Assembly: GCF_014679505.1 (NCBI RefSeq)
Contig: NZ_CP061474.1
Coordinates: forward strand, 1,984,001 to 2,048,000
DNA from: Geobacillus sp. 46C-IIa
GTDB taxonomy: Bacteria > Bacillota > Bacilli > Bacillales > Anoxybacillaceae
Length of the DNA: 64,000 bases
Reading direction: 5' to 3'
Part shown: in pieces, positions 20,726 through 30,465 of the stretch
Numbering within the stretch: position 1 is the stretch's first letter
Layout of the letters: each line of letters begins with the position of its first letter
Translations under genes and position numbers: made by a program
The notes under the pieces: model-generated
Seen by the model: only the letters and a program-made list of their open reading frames with translations
Database searches by the model: none
Told to the model about the DNA's origin: nothing

Positions 20726-20905
20726 ATGGACAATATCCCTGACTCGAACAAAATTTACACTTACGCTGACTGGAAAACATGGGAAGGCCGCTGGGAACTT
20801 ATAAATGGAAAAGCCTATAATATGACACCTGCTCCATCTACAGAACACCAATTTGCAGTCGGAGAATTATATTTTGCTTTGCGCCATTTTTTCCAAAACA
20901 AACAT
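20726..20905 (+). pseudogene. Uma2 family endonuclease, N-terminal fragment
   Basis: About sixty residues match the N-terminus of the Uma2/DUF820 restriction-endonuclease-like family: YTYADWKTWEGRWELINGK is typical, followed by MTPAPSTEHQFAVGELYFAL. After HFFQNKHG the similarity ends, and the frame runs on into the antisense end of the aminotransferase gene. The catalytic PD-(D/E)XK part is missing. The start follows AGAGGGTG. It is a remnant beside a mobile element, and Uma2 genes are frequent accessory genes. Confidence 0.7.
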
Positions 20906-20950
20906 GGCGACAGCCACCGGCTTCTATGTTTTGGCGAATGGCCGCCCAAA

Positions 20951-20990
20951 AGCAAACAAAACACCAGCCTGTCGACCCAAGCTGGCGTTT
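20951..20990 (-). terminator. Terminator of the aminotransferase gene
   Basis: On the minus strand ACGCCAGC pairs with GCTGGTGT across a 12-base loop and TTTGTTTGCTTTT follows. It lies ten bases past the gene's stop codon. Confidence 0.85.
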
Positions 20991-20999
20991 GTCCTCTTC

Positions 21000-22352
21000 T
21001 TATTGAATGGCCGCTAACGCCTCGGTCAGGACGCGCACCACAAACGAAAGTTCATCATCCGTGATGCAAAGCGGCGGCGACAAGGTGAGCACGTTGTTGT
21101 ACCCGGCGACCGTCGTTCCGTTTTTGCCAATGATAAGGTTGTTTTCTTTGCATCGATTAATCACTTGGTTGACAAGCGACACATCAAGCGGCTCTTTCGT
21201 CGCTCGGTCGACGACCAACTCAATGCCGACAAGCAGCCCTCTTCCGCGCACATCCCCGACGTACGGATGATCGGCCAGTTTCGTTTTCAGTGCCGAAAGC
21301 AGCCATTCGCCGGCTTCACGGGAACGGTCAAACAAGCGCTCCGTCTCCATGATTTCGATATTTTTCAGCGCCACCGCACAAGCAGCCGGGTGGCCGCCAA
21401 ATGTATTGACATGGCGGAAGTAATCGTATTCGTCTGTTCCTTTAAACGCTTCATAAATCTCTTTCCGCACCGCCGTGGCCGCCAGCGGCAAGTAGGCGCT
21501 CGTAATGCCTTTGGCCATTGTAATGATGTCCGGCTTGACGCCGTAGTGTTGAAATCCGAACGCTTTTCCCGTCCGGCCGAAGCCGCAGATGACTTCATCA
21601 ACAATGAGCAGTGCGCCGTGCTTTTCACATACTTCCTTGACCGCCCTCATGTATCCATCCGGCGGCACGAGCACCCCGCCGCCAGTGATGATCGGCTCCA
21701 TAATCATAGCGGCAATCGTCTCGCTCAGTTCCCACGTCATCACATCATCAACCGCTTTCACGGCCCGCAGCTGGCGCGGATCGTCTGTCTCGTCAGCATC
21801 GCGGTAGCGATCGGGCGGCGGCACATGGATGAAGCCCGGAGCGAGCGGCTCATATTTATACTTCCGCTGTGCCTGTCCGGTTGCCGCAAGCGCTCCCATC
21901 GAATTCCCATGGTACGCCCGGTAGCGGGAGACGATTTTGTATCGGTGGAGTTCTCCGCGTTGCTGATGGTATTGGCGGGCAATTTTAAACGCCGTTTCGT
22001 TCGCCTCCGACCCGCTGTTGGAAAAGAAGATGACATACTCATCGCCCAACAGCTCATTGAGCTTTTCCCCAAGCTGAATCGCCGGCAAGTGGCTTTGCGT
22101 GAGCGGGAAATATGCCAGCGTTTTCAGCTGCTCATACGCCGCTTCGGCCAACTCCTCGCGCCCGTACCCGACGTTGACGCACCAGAGCCCGGCCATCGCG
22201 TCCAAATAGTTGTTTCCAGCGACATCCGTCACCCAGCAGCCTTTTGCCTCGGCCACAACAACCGTCGCATTCGGATTGTATGGCTTCATCGAATGCCAAA
22301 TGTATCGGTCGTCTTTGTCGAGCCATAATTGATAACTTTGCCCCACTTGCAC
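21000..22352 (-). CDS. Class III omega-aminotransferase (beta-alanine:pyruvate type)
   Basis: A 450-residue PLP enzyme. The PLP lysine is in ITMAKGITSAYLP, and the cofactor aspartate in LLIVDEVICGFGRTG. The GSEANETAFKIARQ motif is the phosphate-binding loop. In this cluster it most likely converts beta-alanine or 3-aminoisobutyrate, the last products of pyrimidine breakdown, to the semialdehyde. The start is GTG with GGGAGGGGGAAG upstream. It lies 30 bases after the dehydrogenase gene on the same strand, forming a two-gene unit. Its base composition is more GC-rich than the rest of the cluster. Confidence 0.87.
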   Translation of the reverse strand: MQVGQSYQLWLDKDDRYIWHSMKPYNPNATVVVAEAKGCWVTDVAGNNYLDAMAGLWCVNVGYGREELAEAAYEQLKTLAYFPLTQSHLPAIQLGEKLNELLGDEYVIFFSNSGSEANETAFKIARQYHQQRGELHRYKIVSRYRAYHGNSMGALAATGQAQRKYKYEPLAPGFIHVPPPDRYRDADETDDPRQLRAVKAVDDVMTWELSETIAAMIMEPIITGGGVLVPPDGYMRAVKEVCEKHGALLIVDEVICGFGRTGKAFGFQHYGVKPDIITMAKGITSAYLPLAATAVRKEIYEAFKGTDEYDYFRHVNTFGGHPAACAVALKNIEIMETERLFDRSREAGEWLLSALKTKLADHPYVGDVRGRGLLVGIELVVDRATKEPLDVSLVNQVINRCKENNLIIGKNGTTVAGYNNVLTLSPPLCITDDELSFVVRVLTEALAAIQ

Positions 22353-22382
22353 GATTCTCTTCCCCCTCCCGTTTAATCAGTG

Positions 22383-23849
22383 CTAGAAATCGAAGCGGGA
22401 CGTGATCATCTTCTTGCGAGTATAAAAGTTGATCCCATCTTTCCCATTTACATGAAGATCTCCGTAGAACGAATCTTTCCAGCCGGAGAACGGGAAAAAT
22501 GCCATTGTTGCCGGCACTCCTACATTGATGCCAAGCATTCCAGCATCGGCCTCTTCACGGAATTTGCGAACGGCTTTTGCATCTTTTGTATAAATTGTCG
22601 CCCCGTTCCCATATCGAGACTTTCGAATGTAGCTCAGTGCTTCATCTAAATCATTGGCCCGCATCAGACTTAATACTGGTGCAAAGATTTCTTCCTTCGC
22701 AATCGTCATATCTGGAGTCACATGGTCAAAAATCGTCGGCCCTAAAAAGTTGCCTTCTGGCCGGTCATCGATTTCTTTCCGACCATCCCGAAGCAACATC
22801 GCTCCTTCTTTAATCCCCTTTTCAATGTAACCCAATACCTTTTCGCGATGGGATCGACGAATGACTGGAGTTAATAACACTTCCGGATCCATGCCATTGC
22901 CGATGTTCAGTTCATCCGCTTTTTGTTTTAACCGCTGTACAAATTGCTCATTTTCTCCTACAATAACAACTACACTACAAGCCATGCAACGTTGTCCCGC
23001 GCTGCCAAATGCCGAACTAATAACATGTTGGACCGCTGTTTCCACATCAGCATCTGGCATGACAATATGGTGATTTTTCGCACCTGATAACGCCTGCACT
23101 CGCTTTCCTTGCGCAGCTGCCCGTTCATATACATACTTTGCGACTGGTTGTGATCCAACAAATGAAATCGCACGAATATCGTCATGATCAATCAAAGCAT
23201 TCACCACATCGTGCGCACCATGGACAACATTAAGCACGCCCGGAGGTGCTCCCGCCTCAGTAAATAGCTCGGCTAACTTGTTGGCCAAAATAGGCGTCCG
23301 TTCAGATGGTTTCAATACAAACGTATTGCCGCACACAATTGCCAAAGGGAACATCCAAAGTGGCACCATCATCGGGAAATTGAACGGAGTAATTCCTGCC
23401 ACAACCCCTAACGGATAACGGAACATCTCCGAGTCAATCTCTTCGGCAATATTAGCAAGCGATTCCCCCATGAGCAAAGTCGGAGCACCCGCCGCAAACT
23501 CGACACATTCAATCCCGCGTTGAATTTCTCCATACGCCTCTTTATACGCTTTGCCATTTTCTTGGACAACAAGCTCTGCTAGTTCTTTATGGTATTTGTT
23601 TAGCAAATGATGGAATTCGAACATCAATCGTGCCCGTTTTGGAATAGGGACATCTTTCCATGTTTGAAATGCTTTATTCGCCGCTTGCACCGCCTTGTCG
23701 ACATCCTCTTTTGTTGAGATTGGAACACGCGCTAATACTTCTCCAGTCGCCGGGTTCGGAACCTCCAGCATTTCCGAGCCGCCCGATTCCACCCACCGGC
23801 CCCCAATATAGTTTTTAAGAGTGACCGTCTCGTGCTTGATGGTGGACAT
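22383..23849 (-). CDS. mmsA: CoA-acylating (methyl)malonate-semialdehyde dehydrogenase
   Basis: A 488-residue aldehyde dehydrogenase of the MmsA/IolA type. The catalytic cysteine is in GQRCMACSVVV, and the family-specific FNFPMMVPLWMFPLAI is present. These enzymes make acetyl-CoA or propionyl-CoA, CO2 and NADH from malonate or methylmalonate semialdehyde. That completes the pathway of this cluster. No inositol genes are near, so the IolA role is less likely. GAGGAGAGC precedes the ATG. Confidence 0.9.
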   Translation of the reverse strand: MSTIKHETVTLKNYIGGRWVESGGSEMLEVPNPATGEVLARVPISTKEDVDKAVQAANKAFQTWKDVPIPKRARLMFEFHHLLNKYHKELAELVVQENGKAYKEAYGEIQRGIECVEFAAGAPTLLMGESLANIAEEIDSEMFRYPLGVVAGITPFNFPMMVPLWMFPLAIVCGNTFVLKPSERTPILANKLAELFTEAGAPPGVLNVVHGAHDVVNALIDHDDIRAISFVGSQPVAKYVYERAAAQGKRVQALSGAKNHHIVMPDADVETAVQHVISSAFGSAGQRCMACSVVVIVGENEQFVQRLKQKADELNIGNGMDPEVLLTPVIRRSHREKVLGYIEKGIKEGAMLLRDGRKEIDDRPEGNFLGPTIFDHVTPDMTIAKEEIFAPVLSLMRANDLDEALSYIRKSRYGNGATIYTKDAKAVRKFREEADAGMLGINVGVPATMAFFPFSGWKDSFYGDLHVNGKDGINFYTRKKMITSRFDF

Positions 23850-24025
23850 AAAGCTCTCCTCCTTTGAAAGTCATCAATAATTTGTTAAAATTATCACTCA
23901 ATTTTCCATCATCTTCATTAGACAAAGCGTCAAAATGATGAACTTACTTATTCCACAATCTGACTAAGCTTTCCTTAAAAGCTGGACATGTTTCTCCTAA
24001 TCACTATACCAGCCAGGAGCAATTC

Positions 24026-25654
24026 TCATACCCCTGGCAATCGATCACGCTCTATAGAACTGCTCCACATATTTTGAGAATTTAAATATTCGTATGCTTT
24101 GATCATAAACTCAATAGCGAGCCTCTTTTCCGGATTCATAAAATCTTCTCCTAAAAGCGACTCTAGTTTTTGAATTCGATGATATAGCGTTTGCCTAACG
24201 ACAAATAGCCGTTGTGCAGTTTCTTTTTTTGAACCGTTACACGCCAAATATACCTTTAATGTTTCTAATAAATTTGCATTGTATTTTTCATCGTATTGAA
24301 GAACAGGCTCTAGATATTCCATGACAACTTCATATAGATCATTGTATTTATGAATAAGAGAGATAATGCGATAGATATGCAAATCCTCATAAAAACAGCT
24401 ATTGGATCTATCGCCAAGATGGTATTGAATTTTGATCGTCTCTAAAGCCGTTCGATAACTTTTATCCATATGGGAAACATTTTCGATAAATTTCCCAACC
24501 CCGACAATAAATTGAGGCCACTTTTTCTTTTGAATGTAGTCTGATCCCAATAAAGTATTCAGCCCTATTTTCATTCGACTCTTCCATGTTTTCATTTCCC
24601 TGTTATTGGTCATGATAAATACAATGCTACTGTGAAAATCAACAGGGAATGTAGAAAAACCTTGTTGTTCAAAAATCGTCCGACATAGCACTTTAAAATA
24701 CATCATGTCTAAGTTCGAGCATTGCTTTATTGAAGATTTAAAATGGATAACAAGCACCATTCCCCCTTTTGGATTTGGCTCTGCCCCGTACTCAGCCAAA
24801 TAACTAAACACACTTTCAATAGGATGCTCGCCCTCTAACCAACTTTTTAACCACTCATTTTCTTTTACTCGCTTCTTTTCATCGATATACAGATCGCGAA
24901 GCAAATGTTGGGCCAGCGCGGTTGCCGTACGATCCAAAATCAGCAGATCAAATTCGCTGATTTCTTTTCCGGTTGACATAATGGACAGCTCGGCATATTC
25001 ATTTCCGAGAAATCGGATTGGTTGGGTAGCGGTTCTTTTCTCCGAAGCTGTGTAGTTGTCAATTGCCAACTGTTCTCCCTTAACTGTTTTGTTGTATTTA
25101 GGAAATACTTCGACCTCCCTGCCGTTTATTTTAAAAATCACTTGATGTCCTGAATAGTGATGCAATAGCTTTAAAAGTTCACTATAAGGGTCCATTGAGA
25201 GTAATTTTTTGTTTAATTGTTGTGAATACGATTCTAATCCGGAGATGATTTCATAGTGTTGGTTAATTAAATGAGTGTGGATGTCTTGGGTGATCTCAAC
25301 GAAAGGTACTTCTCTGAGAAAGAGAATGATCGGAAAGTAATGCGCATTTGCTAAATCGATTACTTCCTGTGGAACAGAAGGAGTATGCATGCCGATTTCA
25401 ATACATAGCCCCGAAGCGTCACAGTCGATAAGCTGTTTTACAAACGACTGAAACAACTCCTTATTTTCCTTCCATCCTACGCCAGTAGACAAAATCAGCT
25501 CTTTTCCATTCAACAGATGATGAATGTTTACCACCTCGACAACGTGAACCCATTTTACGGGGCGGTTGAGCCCATTGTGCCCTGCAACCACTTTGGCGTG
25601 CTCAAAATGTTTCCGCTTTAGAATATCAGAAACCGTCAATGTAGGAGTTTTCAT
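24026..25654 (-). CDS. PucR family transcriptional regulator
   Basis: A 542-residue regulator with an N-terminal PucR ligand domain (LTVSDILKRKHFEHAKVVAG, to about residue 125), a central GGDEF-like CdaR segment, and a C-terminal helix-turn-helix (residues about 470-525: GSKKETAQRLFVVRQTLYHR). PucR proteins control purine and other nitrogen catabolism. Position inside the pyrimidine cluster, between its two operons, implies control of these genes. The ribosome site is GGGAGTG. The gene is AT-rich compared with the flanking regions. Confidence 0.9.
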   Translation of the reverse strand: MKTPTLTVSDILKRKHFEHAKVVAGHNGLNRPVKWVHVVEVVNIHHLLNGKELILSTGVGWKENKELFQSFVKQLIDCDASGLCIEIGMHTPSVPQEVIDLANAHYFPIILFLREVPFVEITQDIHTHLINQHYEIISGLESYSQQLNKKLLSMDPYSELLKLLHHYSGHQVIFKINGREVEVFPKYNKTVKGEQLAIDNYTASEKRTATQPIRFLGNEYAELSIMSTGKEISEFDLLILDRTATALAQHLLRDLYIDEKKRVKENEWLKSWLEGEHPIESVFSYLAEYGAEPNPKGGMVLVIHFKSSIKQCSNLDMMYFKVLCRTIFEQQGFSTFPVDFHSSIVFIMTNNREMKTWKSRMKIGLNTLLGSDYIQKKKWPQFIVGVGKFIENVSHMDKSYRTALETIKIQYHLGDRSNSCFYEDLHIYRIISLIHKYNDLYEVVMEYLEPVLQYDEKYNANLLETLKVYLACNGSKKETAQRLFVVRQTLYHRIQKLESLLGEDFMNPEKRLAIEFMIKAYEYLNSQNMWSSSIERDRLPGV

Positions 25655-25860
25655 ACACTTTGTTTCACTCCCTTTACATAATTATGGCAATACCCCTTTA
25701 CTATAATTAGGCAACATAATCGGCCACTCCTGCTTTGATCATAAATTTTTATGTAACAGTTTGGCTATATTATATAAAAATCAACATCATCCATCCTGTT
25801 TTATGTTATCAAATGTGACATTCATTTGAACGGTTTGTCCCTTTGTTTCATGAAAATCAA

Positions 25861-25915
25861 AGCGCCGGTCTTGCCTCTATAATGAAGAATGCATAGAGGA
25901 ACTCGTCCCGGCGCT
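25861..25915 (-). terminator. Large two-part hairpin after the hydA operon
   Basis: AGCGCCGG pairs with CCGGCGCT, and inside that CCTCTA pairs with TAGAGG. On the minus strand TTTGATTTTC follows. It lies past the last gene of the preTA-hydA operon and before pucR, so it probably terminates that operon. The rest of 25655-25943 is AT-rich and holds the pucR promoter region. Confidence 0.6.
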
Positions 25916-25943
25916 GATAGAGACGCAAATCGCTGTTCTCGCT

Positions 25944-26174
25944 CTATTTACCTTGTTTCTGCAGTTGGCGGATTAATAATGACGAAAAATATTTGCGTGC
26001 ATCGGCGTTCGTAATATGAAGTGTCTGGATATCTATTGTTCCTGACAAAGGGTCTGCTTTCGCAAATTCAACAAATGATCCACTTAAATTTTCTTTTAGG
26101 CTTTTCATACAGTATCCTTGTTCGATTAAATAATCGATCTTTTCCCGCTCACTCAGAAACTGATGATAAGTCAT
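25944..26174 (-). CDS. Small conserved-looking protein in the pyrimidine operon
   Basis: A 76-residue soluble protein that I do not recognise. It begins MTYHQFLSEREKIDYLIEQG, is rich in charged and helical residues, and has a short beta-like segment TIDIQTLHITNADARK. An unusually good GGGAGGGG site precedes the ATG at 26174, which I prefer to the upstream ATG at 26228. It follows hydA by 97 bases on the same strand and ends before the operon hairpin, so it is likely co-transcribed. Confidence 0.7.
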   Translation of the reverse strand: MTYHQFLSEREKIDYLIEQGYCMKSLKENLSGSFVEFAKADPLSGTIDIQTLHITNADARKYFSSLLIRQLQKQGK

Positions 26175-26271
26175 CACACCCCTCCCTTCTCGCTTTTCAT
26201 GGCACCCTACATTCCCATCGTTAGGCATAGCTTGTTCATGCTGAAGGATTTATGCGTTCCTTGTCTTAACG

Positions 26272-27687
26272 TTATGACATTTTCACTACATCTTGGTCGG
26301 CCATGAGCGCGCCGTATTTCGCTCGTTTTACATATTGGCCATACCCCGGTTTTCCGACAAATTGTTTATCACGCACGACAAACTCTCCTCTACATAAAAC
26401 CGACACAGGTTCTCCTGTTACCTTCATCCCTTCAAATGGATTATAGTCCACAGCCATATGATGTGTTGCGGCTGAAATCACTCGTTCCACCGTCGGATCA
26501 AAAATCACTAAATCCGCATCGGCACCCACGGCAATCGTTCCTTTTTTAGGGAATAGGCCAAACAATTTAGCAATTCTTGTTGAAGTTATATCAACAAACT
26601 GGTTGAGAGTGATTCTCCCTTTTTTCACTCCTTCACTAAATAGGATGCTTACCCGATCTTCAATAATCGGGCCACCGTTCGGAATTTTCGTAAAATCCCC
26701 TCTTCCAAGTTCTTTTTGCCCTTTGAAATCAAATGAACATTGATCGGACCCTAGCGTTTGCAGCTGGCCATTTTTCAAAGCATTCCATAACACTTCTTGG
26801 TGCCATTTCTCACGAAGCGGCGGTGACCATACATATTTCGCACCTTCAAAATCCGGTTTTTCTAGATAGGACTGATCGAGCACCAGATACTGCGGACATG
26901 TTTCTCCCCATACATTCAATCCTTTATTGCGTGCTTTAGCAATTTTTTCCACCGCTTGAGCGCATGATACATGAACGACGTACAATTGCGAATCAGCGAG
27001 TTCTGTCAATTGACAGGCGCGTCCTGTCGCTTCCCCTTCTAGCTCTGGCGGTCTCGTTAATGCATGATAAATCGGATCCGTATGCCCGTCTTCCAAGGCT
27101 TTTTTCGTTAAATAATCAATCACGTCTCCGTTCTCGGCGTGCACCATGACAAGCGCCCCAAGTTCTTTTGCCGCGACTAGCGTCCGATACAAAGTTCCAT
27201 CATCAGCTTGAAACACGTTTTTATACGCCATGAATACTTTAAAGGAGGTGATGCCTTCTTCTTCAATCACTTTTGGGAGTTCTTTCAGCACATCGTCTGT
27301 TATTTCGCTGATCATCAAATGGAACCCGTAGTCGATCACCGCTTTTCCCGACGCCTTGTTATGCCAAGTTTCAATCGCTTTTTTTAGGGGCTCCCCTTTA
27401 TTCGTTAGGCAAAAATCAATAATGGTTGTCGTCCCGCCAAATGCAGCGGCGATCGTCCCTGATTCAAAGTCGTCCTTTGTTACCGTACCGCCAAAAGGCA
27501 TATCTAAATGAGTATGCGGATCGATCCCTCCTGGAAATACATAGCAACCTTTAGCATCAATCACTTCCGCACCGTTCTCATCTAGATTTCTCCCGATCAT
27601 GGCAATTTTTCCATCTTTAATGAGCAAGTCAGCTTCATATACATCTGTGGCGGTAACAATTGTTCCGTTTTTTATTAATTTGGCCAT
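26272..27687 (-). CDS. hydA: Dihydropyrimidinase (hydantoinase)
   Basis: A 471-residue cyclic amidohydrolase that opens dihydrouracil or dihydrothymine to the N-carbamoyl beta-amino acid. Metal ligands are visible in GGIDPHTHLDMPF, the carboxylated lysine in SFKVFMAYK, and histidines in MVHAENGDVI and VVHVSCAQA. The last metal aspartate is in LGSDQCSFD. Length is normal. AAGGAGG precedes the ATG, 15 bases after preA. Some relatives act on hydantoins; the preTA neighbours favour dihydropyrimidines. Confidence 0.95.
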   Translation of the reverse strand: MAKLIKNGTIVTATDVYEADLLIKDGKIAMIGRNLDENGAEVIDAKGCYVFPGGIDPHTHLDMPFGGTVTKDDFESGTIAAAFGGTTTIIDFCLTNKGEPLKKAIETWHNKASGKAVIDYGFHLMISEITDDVLKELPKVIEEEGITSFKVFMAYKNVFQADDGTLYRTLVAAKELGALVMVHAENGDVIDYLTKKALEDGHTDPIYHALTRPPELEGEATGRACQLTELADSQLYVVHVSCAQAVEKIAKARNKGLNVWGETCPQYLVLDQSYLEKPDFEGAKYVWSPPLREKWHQEVLWNALKNGQLQTLGSDQCSFDFKGQKELGRGDFTKIPNGGPIIEDRVSILFSEGVKKGRITLNQFVDITSTRIAKLFGLFPKKGTIAVGADADLVIFDPTVERVISAATHHMAVDYNPFEGMKVTGEPVSVLCRGEFVVRDKQFVGKPGYGQYVKRAKYGALMADQDVVKMS

Positions 27688-27702
27688 TCCTATGCCTCCT
27701 TT

Positions 27703-28986
27703 TTATTTAATATCCACACTGTAACCGCTTAGCTGGCCAAGAGCAGCTTGCCGTTCATTCCATGTCATCGGAGGGTGCTCACTCGGTATTTCTACCATCT
27801 CAATCGCCCCGTCCACAGGGCAGACGATGGAACATAAATTGCACCCTACACAATCCTCTTCGCGTACTTTTAAATACTCTTTTCCAGTTTCATCTCTGAA
27901 ACGTTCGATACATTGATGTGAAGCATCTTCGCAGGAGATGTAGCACTTATTGCAATTAATGCAGCGCTCTGTATTAATCCGTGCCACAACTTTATAGTTA
28001 AGATCTAAATCTCCCCAATTGGAATACTTTGGTACAGATTTTCCGACAATATCCTTAACAGAAGCAATTCCTTTTTCATCAAGATAGTGATTCAATCCTT
28101 CAATCATATCCTCAATAATCCGAAATCCATGATGCATAACCGCCGTACACACTTGAACCCCTGTAGCTCCCATCAGCATAAATTCGACGGCGTCTTTCCA
28201 GGTCGATATCCCGCCAATTCCTGAAATTGGGATGCGGATGCGAGGGTGACGCGCACATTCAGCCACCATATTTAAAGCAATCGGCTTCACTGCTGGACCA
28301 CAGTATCCGCCATGCGCTCCCTTCCCGGCTACATGCGGAATCGTATTCCATGTGTCTAAGTCTACTCCCATTAGACTATTAATCGTATTAATTAAACTAA
28401 TGGCATCCGCTCCGCCTTGGGCGGCTGCTTCAGCCGTAGCTGTAATATCGGTAATATTGGGGGTTAGCTTGACAATGACAGGAGTGCGTGCTACTTCTTT
28501 GACCCAGTACGTTTGTTTCTCGACTAATTCTGGTACTTGACCTGATGCCGACCCCATTCCTCGTTCCGCCATTCCGTGTGGGCATCCGAAGTTTAGCTCT
28601 AATCCATCTACACCGACATCTTCCACCCGCTTCACAATTTCATGCCATTTCTCACGCTTGGGTTCGACCATCAGAGAAGCAACTACTGCTCGATCAGGAA
28701 ATCGTTTTTTGGTCTCATAAATTTCCTTTAAATTTTCCTCAAGGGGGCGATCCGTGATTAGTTCAATATTGTTAAAGCCCATGACCCGATACCCGTTAAA
28801 ACTGATTGCTGCAAATCGAGACGATACGTTCAAAATAGGGTCGCCTAATGTTTTCCATACTGCTCCTCCCCACCCCGCTTCGAATGCCCTTTGCACTTGA
28901 TACCCTGAATTCGTGGGAGGGGCCGAAGCGAGCCAAAATGGGTTGGGAGACTTAATTCCTGCTAAGCTAATGCTTAAATCGGCCAT
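27703..28986 (-). CDS. preA: Dihydropyrimidine dehydrogenase, catalytic subunit PreA
   Basis: A 427-residue FMN enzyme that reduces uracil or thymine. The dihydroorotate dehydrogenase-like barrel (residues 1-320) has NFGCPHGM and the active-site loop. A C-terminal ferredoxin domain binds two 4Fe-4S clusters (CINCNKCYISC and CVGCNLCSIVCPVDG). It works with PreT, which is encoded just upstream. I chose the second ATG, at 28986, because the AGGAGG site is only two bases from the first. Confidence 0.95.
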   Translation of the reverse strand: MADLSISLAGIKSPNPFWLASAPPTNSGYQVQRAFEAGWGGAVWKTLGDPILNVSSRFAAISFNGYRVMGFNNIELITDRPLEENLKEIYETKKRFPDRAVVASLMVEPKREKWHEIVKRVEDVGVDGLELNFGCPHGMAERGMGSASGQVPELVEKQTYWVKEVARTPVIVKLTPNITDITATAEAAAQGGADAISLINTINSLMGVDLDTWNTIPHVAGKGAHGGYCGPAVKPIALNMVAECARHPRIRIPISGIGGISTWKDAVEFMLMGATGVQVCTAVMHHGFRIIEDMIEGLNHYLDEKGIASVKDIVGKSVPKYSNWGDLDLNYKVVARINTERCINCNKCYISCEDASHQCIERFRDETGKEYLKVREEDCVGCNLCSIVCPVDGAIEMVEIPSEHPPMTWNERQAALGQLSGYSVDIK

Positions 28987-29005
28987 TGCCATTCCCTCCT
29001 CTCAC

Positions 29006-30361
29006 TTATGCCGTTTCGCTCGCTGTCTTGGTCAAATATCGATGGATCCCGTAGGCCGTTTCTTTCCCTTGCTGTGCTGCGGCTACCACCATTGCCTCAC
29101 CTTTTCCTTTTTCAAAAATAACATCCCCGCAAGCAAACACCTTCGGATTTGACGTTTGATAAGTTTCAAGATTCACCTTGACGACGCCATGATCATGCTC
29201 CAACCCCAAATCCTCAATCAATTCGACATGGCGTTCCTGACCAATGGCTTTAATCACCGCATCAACCGGTATAGTAAATTCCGATCCCTTAATCAAAACA
29301 GGACGCCGGCGTCCATCATCATCTGGCTCTCCCAATTCCATACGAACACATTCAATATGGGTGACCTTGCCATTCCCATCGCCAATAATCCGTTTAGGAG
29401 CTGTTAACCAACGAAATTCGACCCCATCCTGTTTAGCAAACTCATACTCAAACTCATAAGCAGTCATTTCTCCCCTTGTCCGACGATATAAAATCTTAAC
29501 GTTTTCCGCTCCTAGACGCACCGAACAGGTAGCCGCGTCAATGGCTGTATTTCCCGCACCAATCACGACCACCCTTTTTCCTACCAACCGATCCGTCAAC
29601 GGTTTCGTTTTCGTCTTCTTAATAAACTCAATCGCATCATATACACCTTGTAAATCTTCTCCTGGGATCCCCAGTTTTGGTACTTTCCCCATACCAATCG
29701 CTAATACGATGGCATCATACTGTTCCAGCAACTCGCTGACTTCTATATCATCCCCGACCCTTGTGTTTACCCGAATTTGTACTCCCAAGCTTTTCACTTG
29801 GTTTACTTCCCAAAATGAAATGTTTTGTGGCAGTCGGAAAGAAACAATTCCGTATGTGTTTAATCCGCCGGCCTCGCTCTCTGCTTCAAAGATCGTTACT
29901 GCGTATCCTAAGCGAGCTAGCTCTCTAGCTGCCGATAATCCAGCGGGGCCGCCGCCAATAACCGCCACCTTTTTCCCGTTTTTTCTCCCCGCTTGAAACA
30001 GTACTCCTCCATCCCGAATCGCCCAATCTGTTGCATACCGTTGCAATTTTCCAATCATAATTGGTTTAGTAGAATGATTTAAAACACAGGCCCCCTCGCA
30101 CAACTCTTCTGTCGGACACACCCTTGCACAGCTGGCGCCAACTGGATTTGACAGCATGATCGTTTTGGCCGATCCTTTTAAGTTCCCTGAAGCGATTTTT
30201 TTGATGAAAGCGGGGATATCAATTCCTGTCGGACAGGCTTGAATACACGGTGCATCATAGCAATACAAGCACCGGTTCGCTTCCTCAATCGCTTCTCTGT
30301 CTGTCAGACCGGGCTCTACTTCCAAAAAATTTTTCTCTAAGTTCAAACGCAATATATCCAT
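29006..30361 (-). CDS. preT: Dihydropyrimidine dehydrogenase, electron-transfer subunit PreT
   Basis: A 451-residue FAD protein homologous to GltD. It has N-terminal iron-sulfur cysteines (CLYCYDAPCIQACPTG and CARVCPTEELCEGAC), an FAD fold (IGGGPAGLSAA) and an NAD(P) fold (IGAGNTAIDAA). It passes electrons from NAD(P)H to PreA. The start at 30361 follows GGAGGTGTCAGG; an earlier in-frame ATG at 30382 lies before this site. The gene is 19 bases from preA, and the two form a pair. Confidence 0.95.
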   Translation of the reverse strand: MDILRLNLEKNFLEVEPGLTDREAIEEANRCLYCYDAPCIQACPTGIDIPAFIKKIASGNLKGSAKTIMLSNPVGASCARVCPTEELCEGACVLNHSTKPIMIGKLQRYATDWAIRDGGVLFQAGRKNGKKVAVIGGGPAGLSAARELARLGYAVTIFEAESEAGGLNTYGIVSFRLPQNISFWEVNQVKSLGVQIRVNTRVGDDIEVSELLEQYDAIVLAIGMGKVPKLGIPGEDLQGVYDAIEFIKKTKTKPLTDRLVGKRVVVIGAGNTAIDAATCSVRLGAENVKILYRRTRGEMTAYEFEYEFAKQDGVEFRWLTAPKRIIGDGNGKVTHIECVRMELGEPDDDGRRRPVLIKGSEFTIPVDAVIKAIGQERHVELIEDLGLEHDHGVVKVNLETYQTSNPKVFACGDVIFEKGKGEAMVVAAAQQGKETAYGIHRYLTKTASETA

Positions 30362-30465
30362 CCTGACACCTCCATGTGTCATTTTTACATCAAGAAGGGA
30401 ATAGAGTGGTTCTCTAGTCCCTTCCTCCTGTCCGCCCTCAGAAATGCCGATGCATCAAGGCTTTC

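Noticed and set aside
21165..22328. Plus-strand frame of 387 codons opposite the aminotransferase
   Set aside because: It is a GC-rich shadow frame of a clear PLP enzyme.
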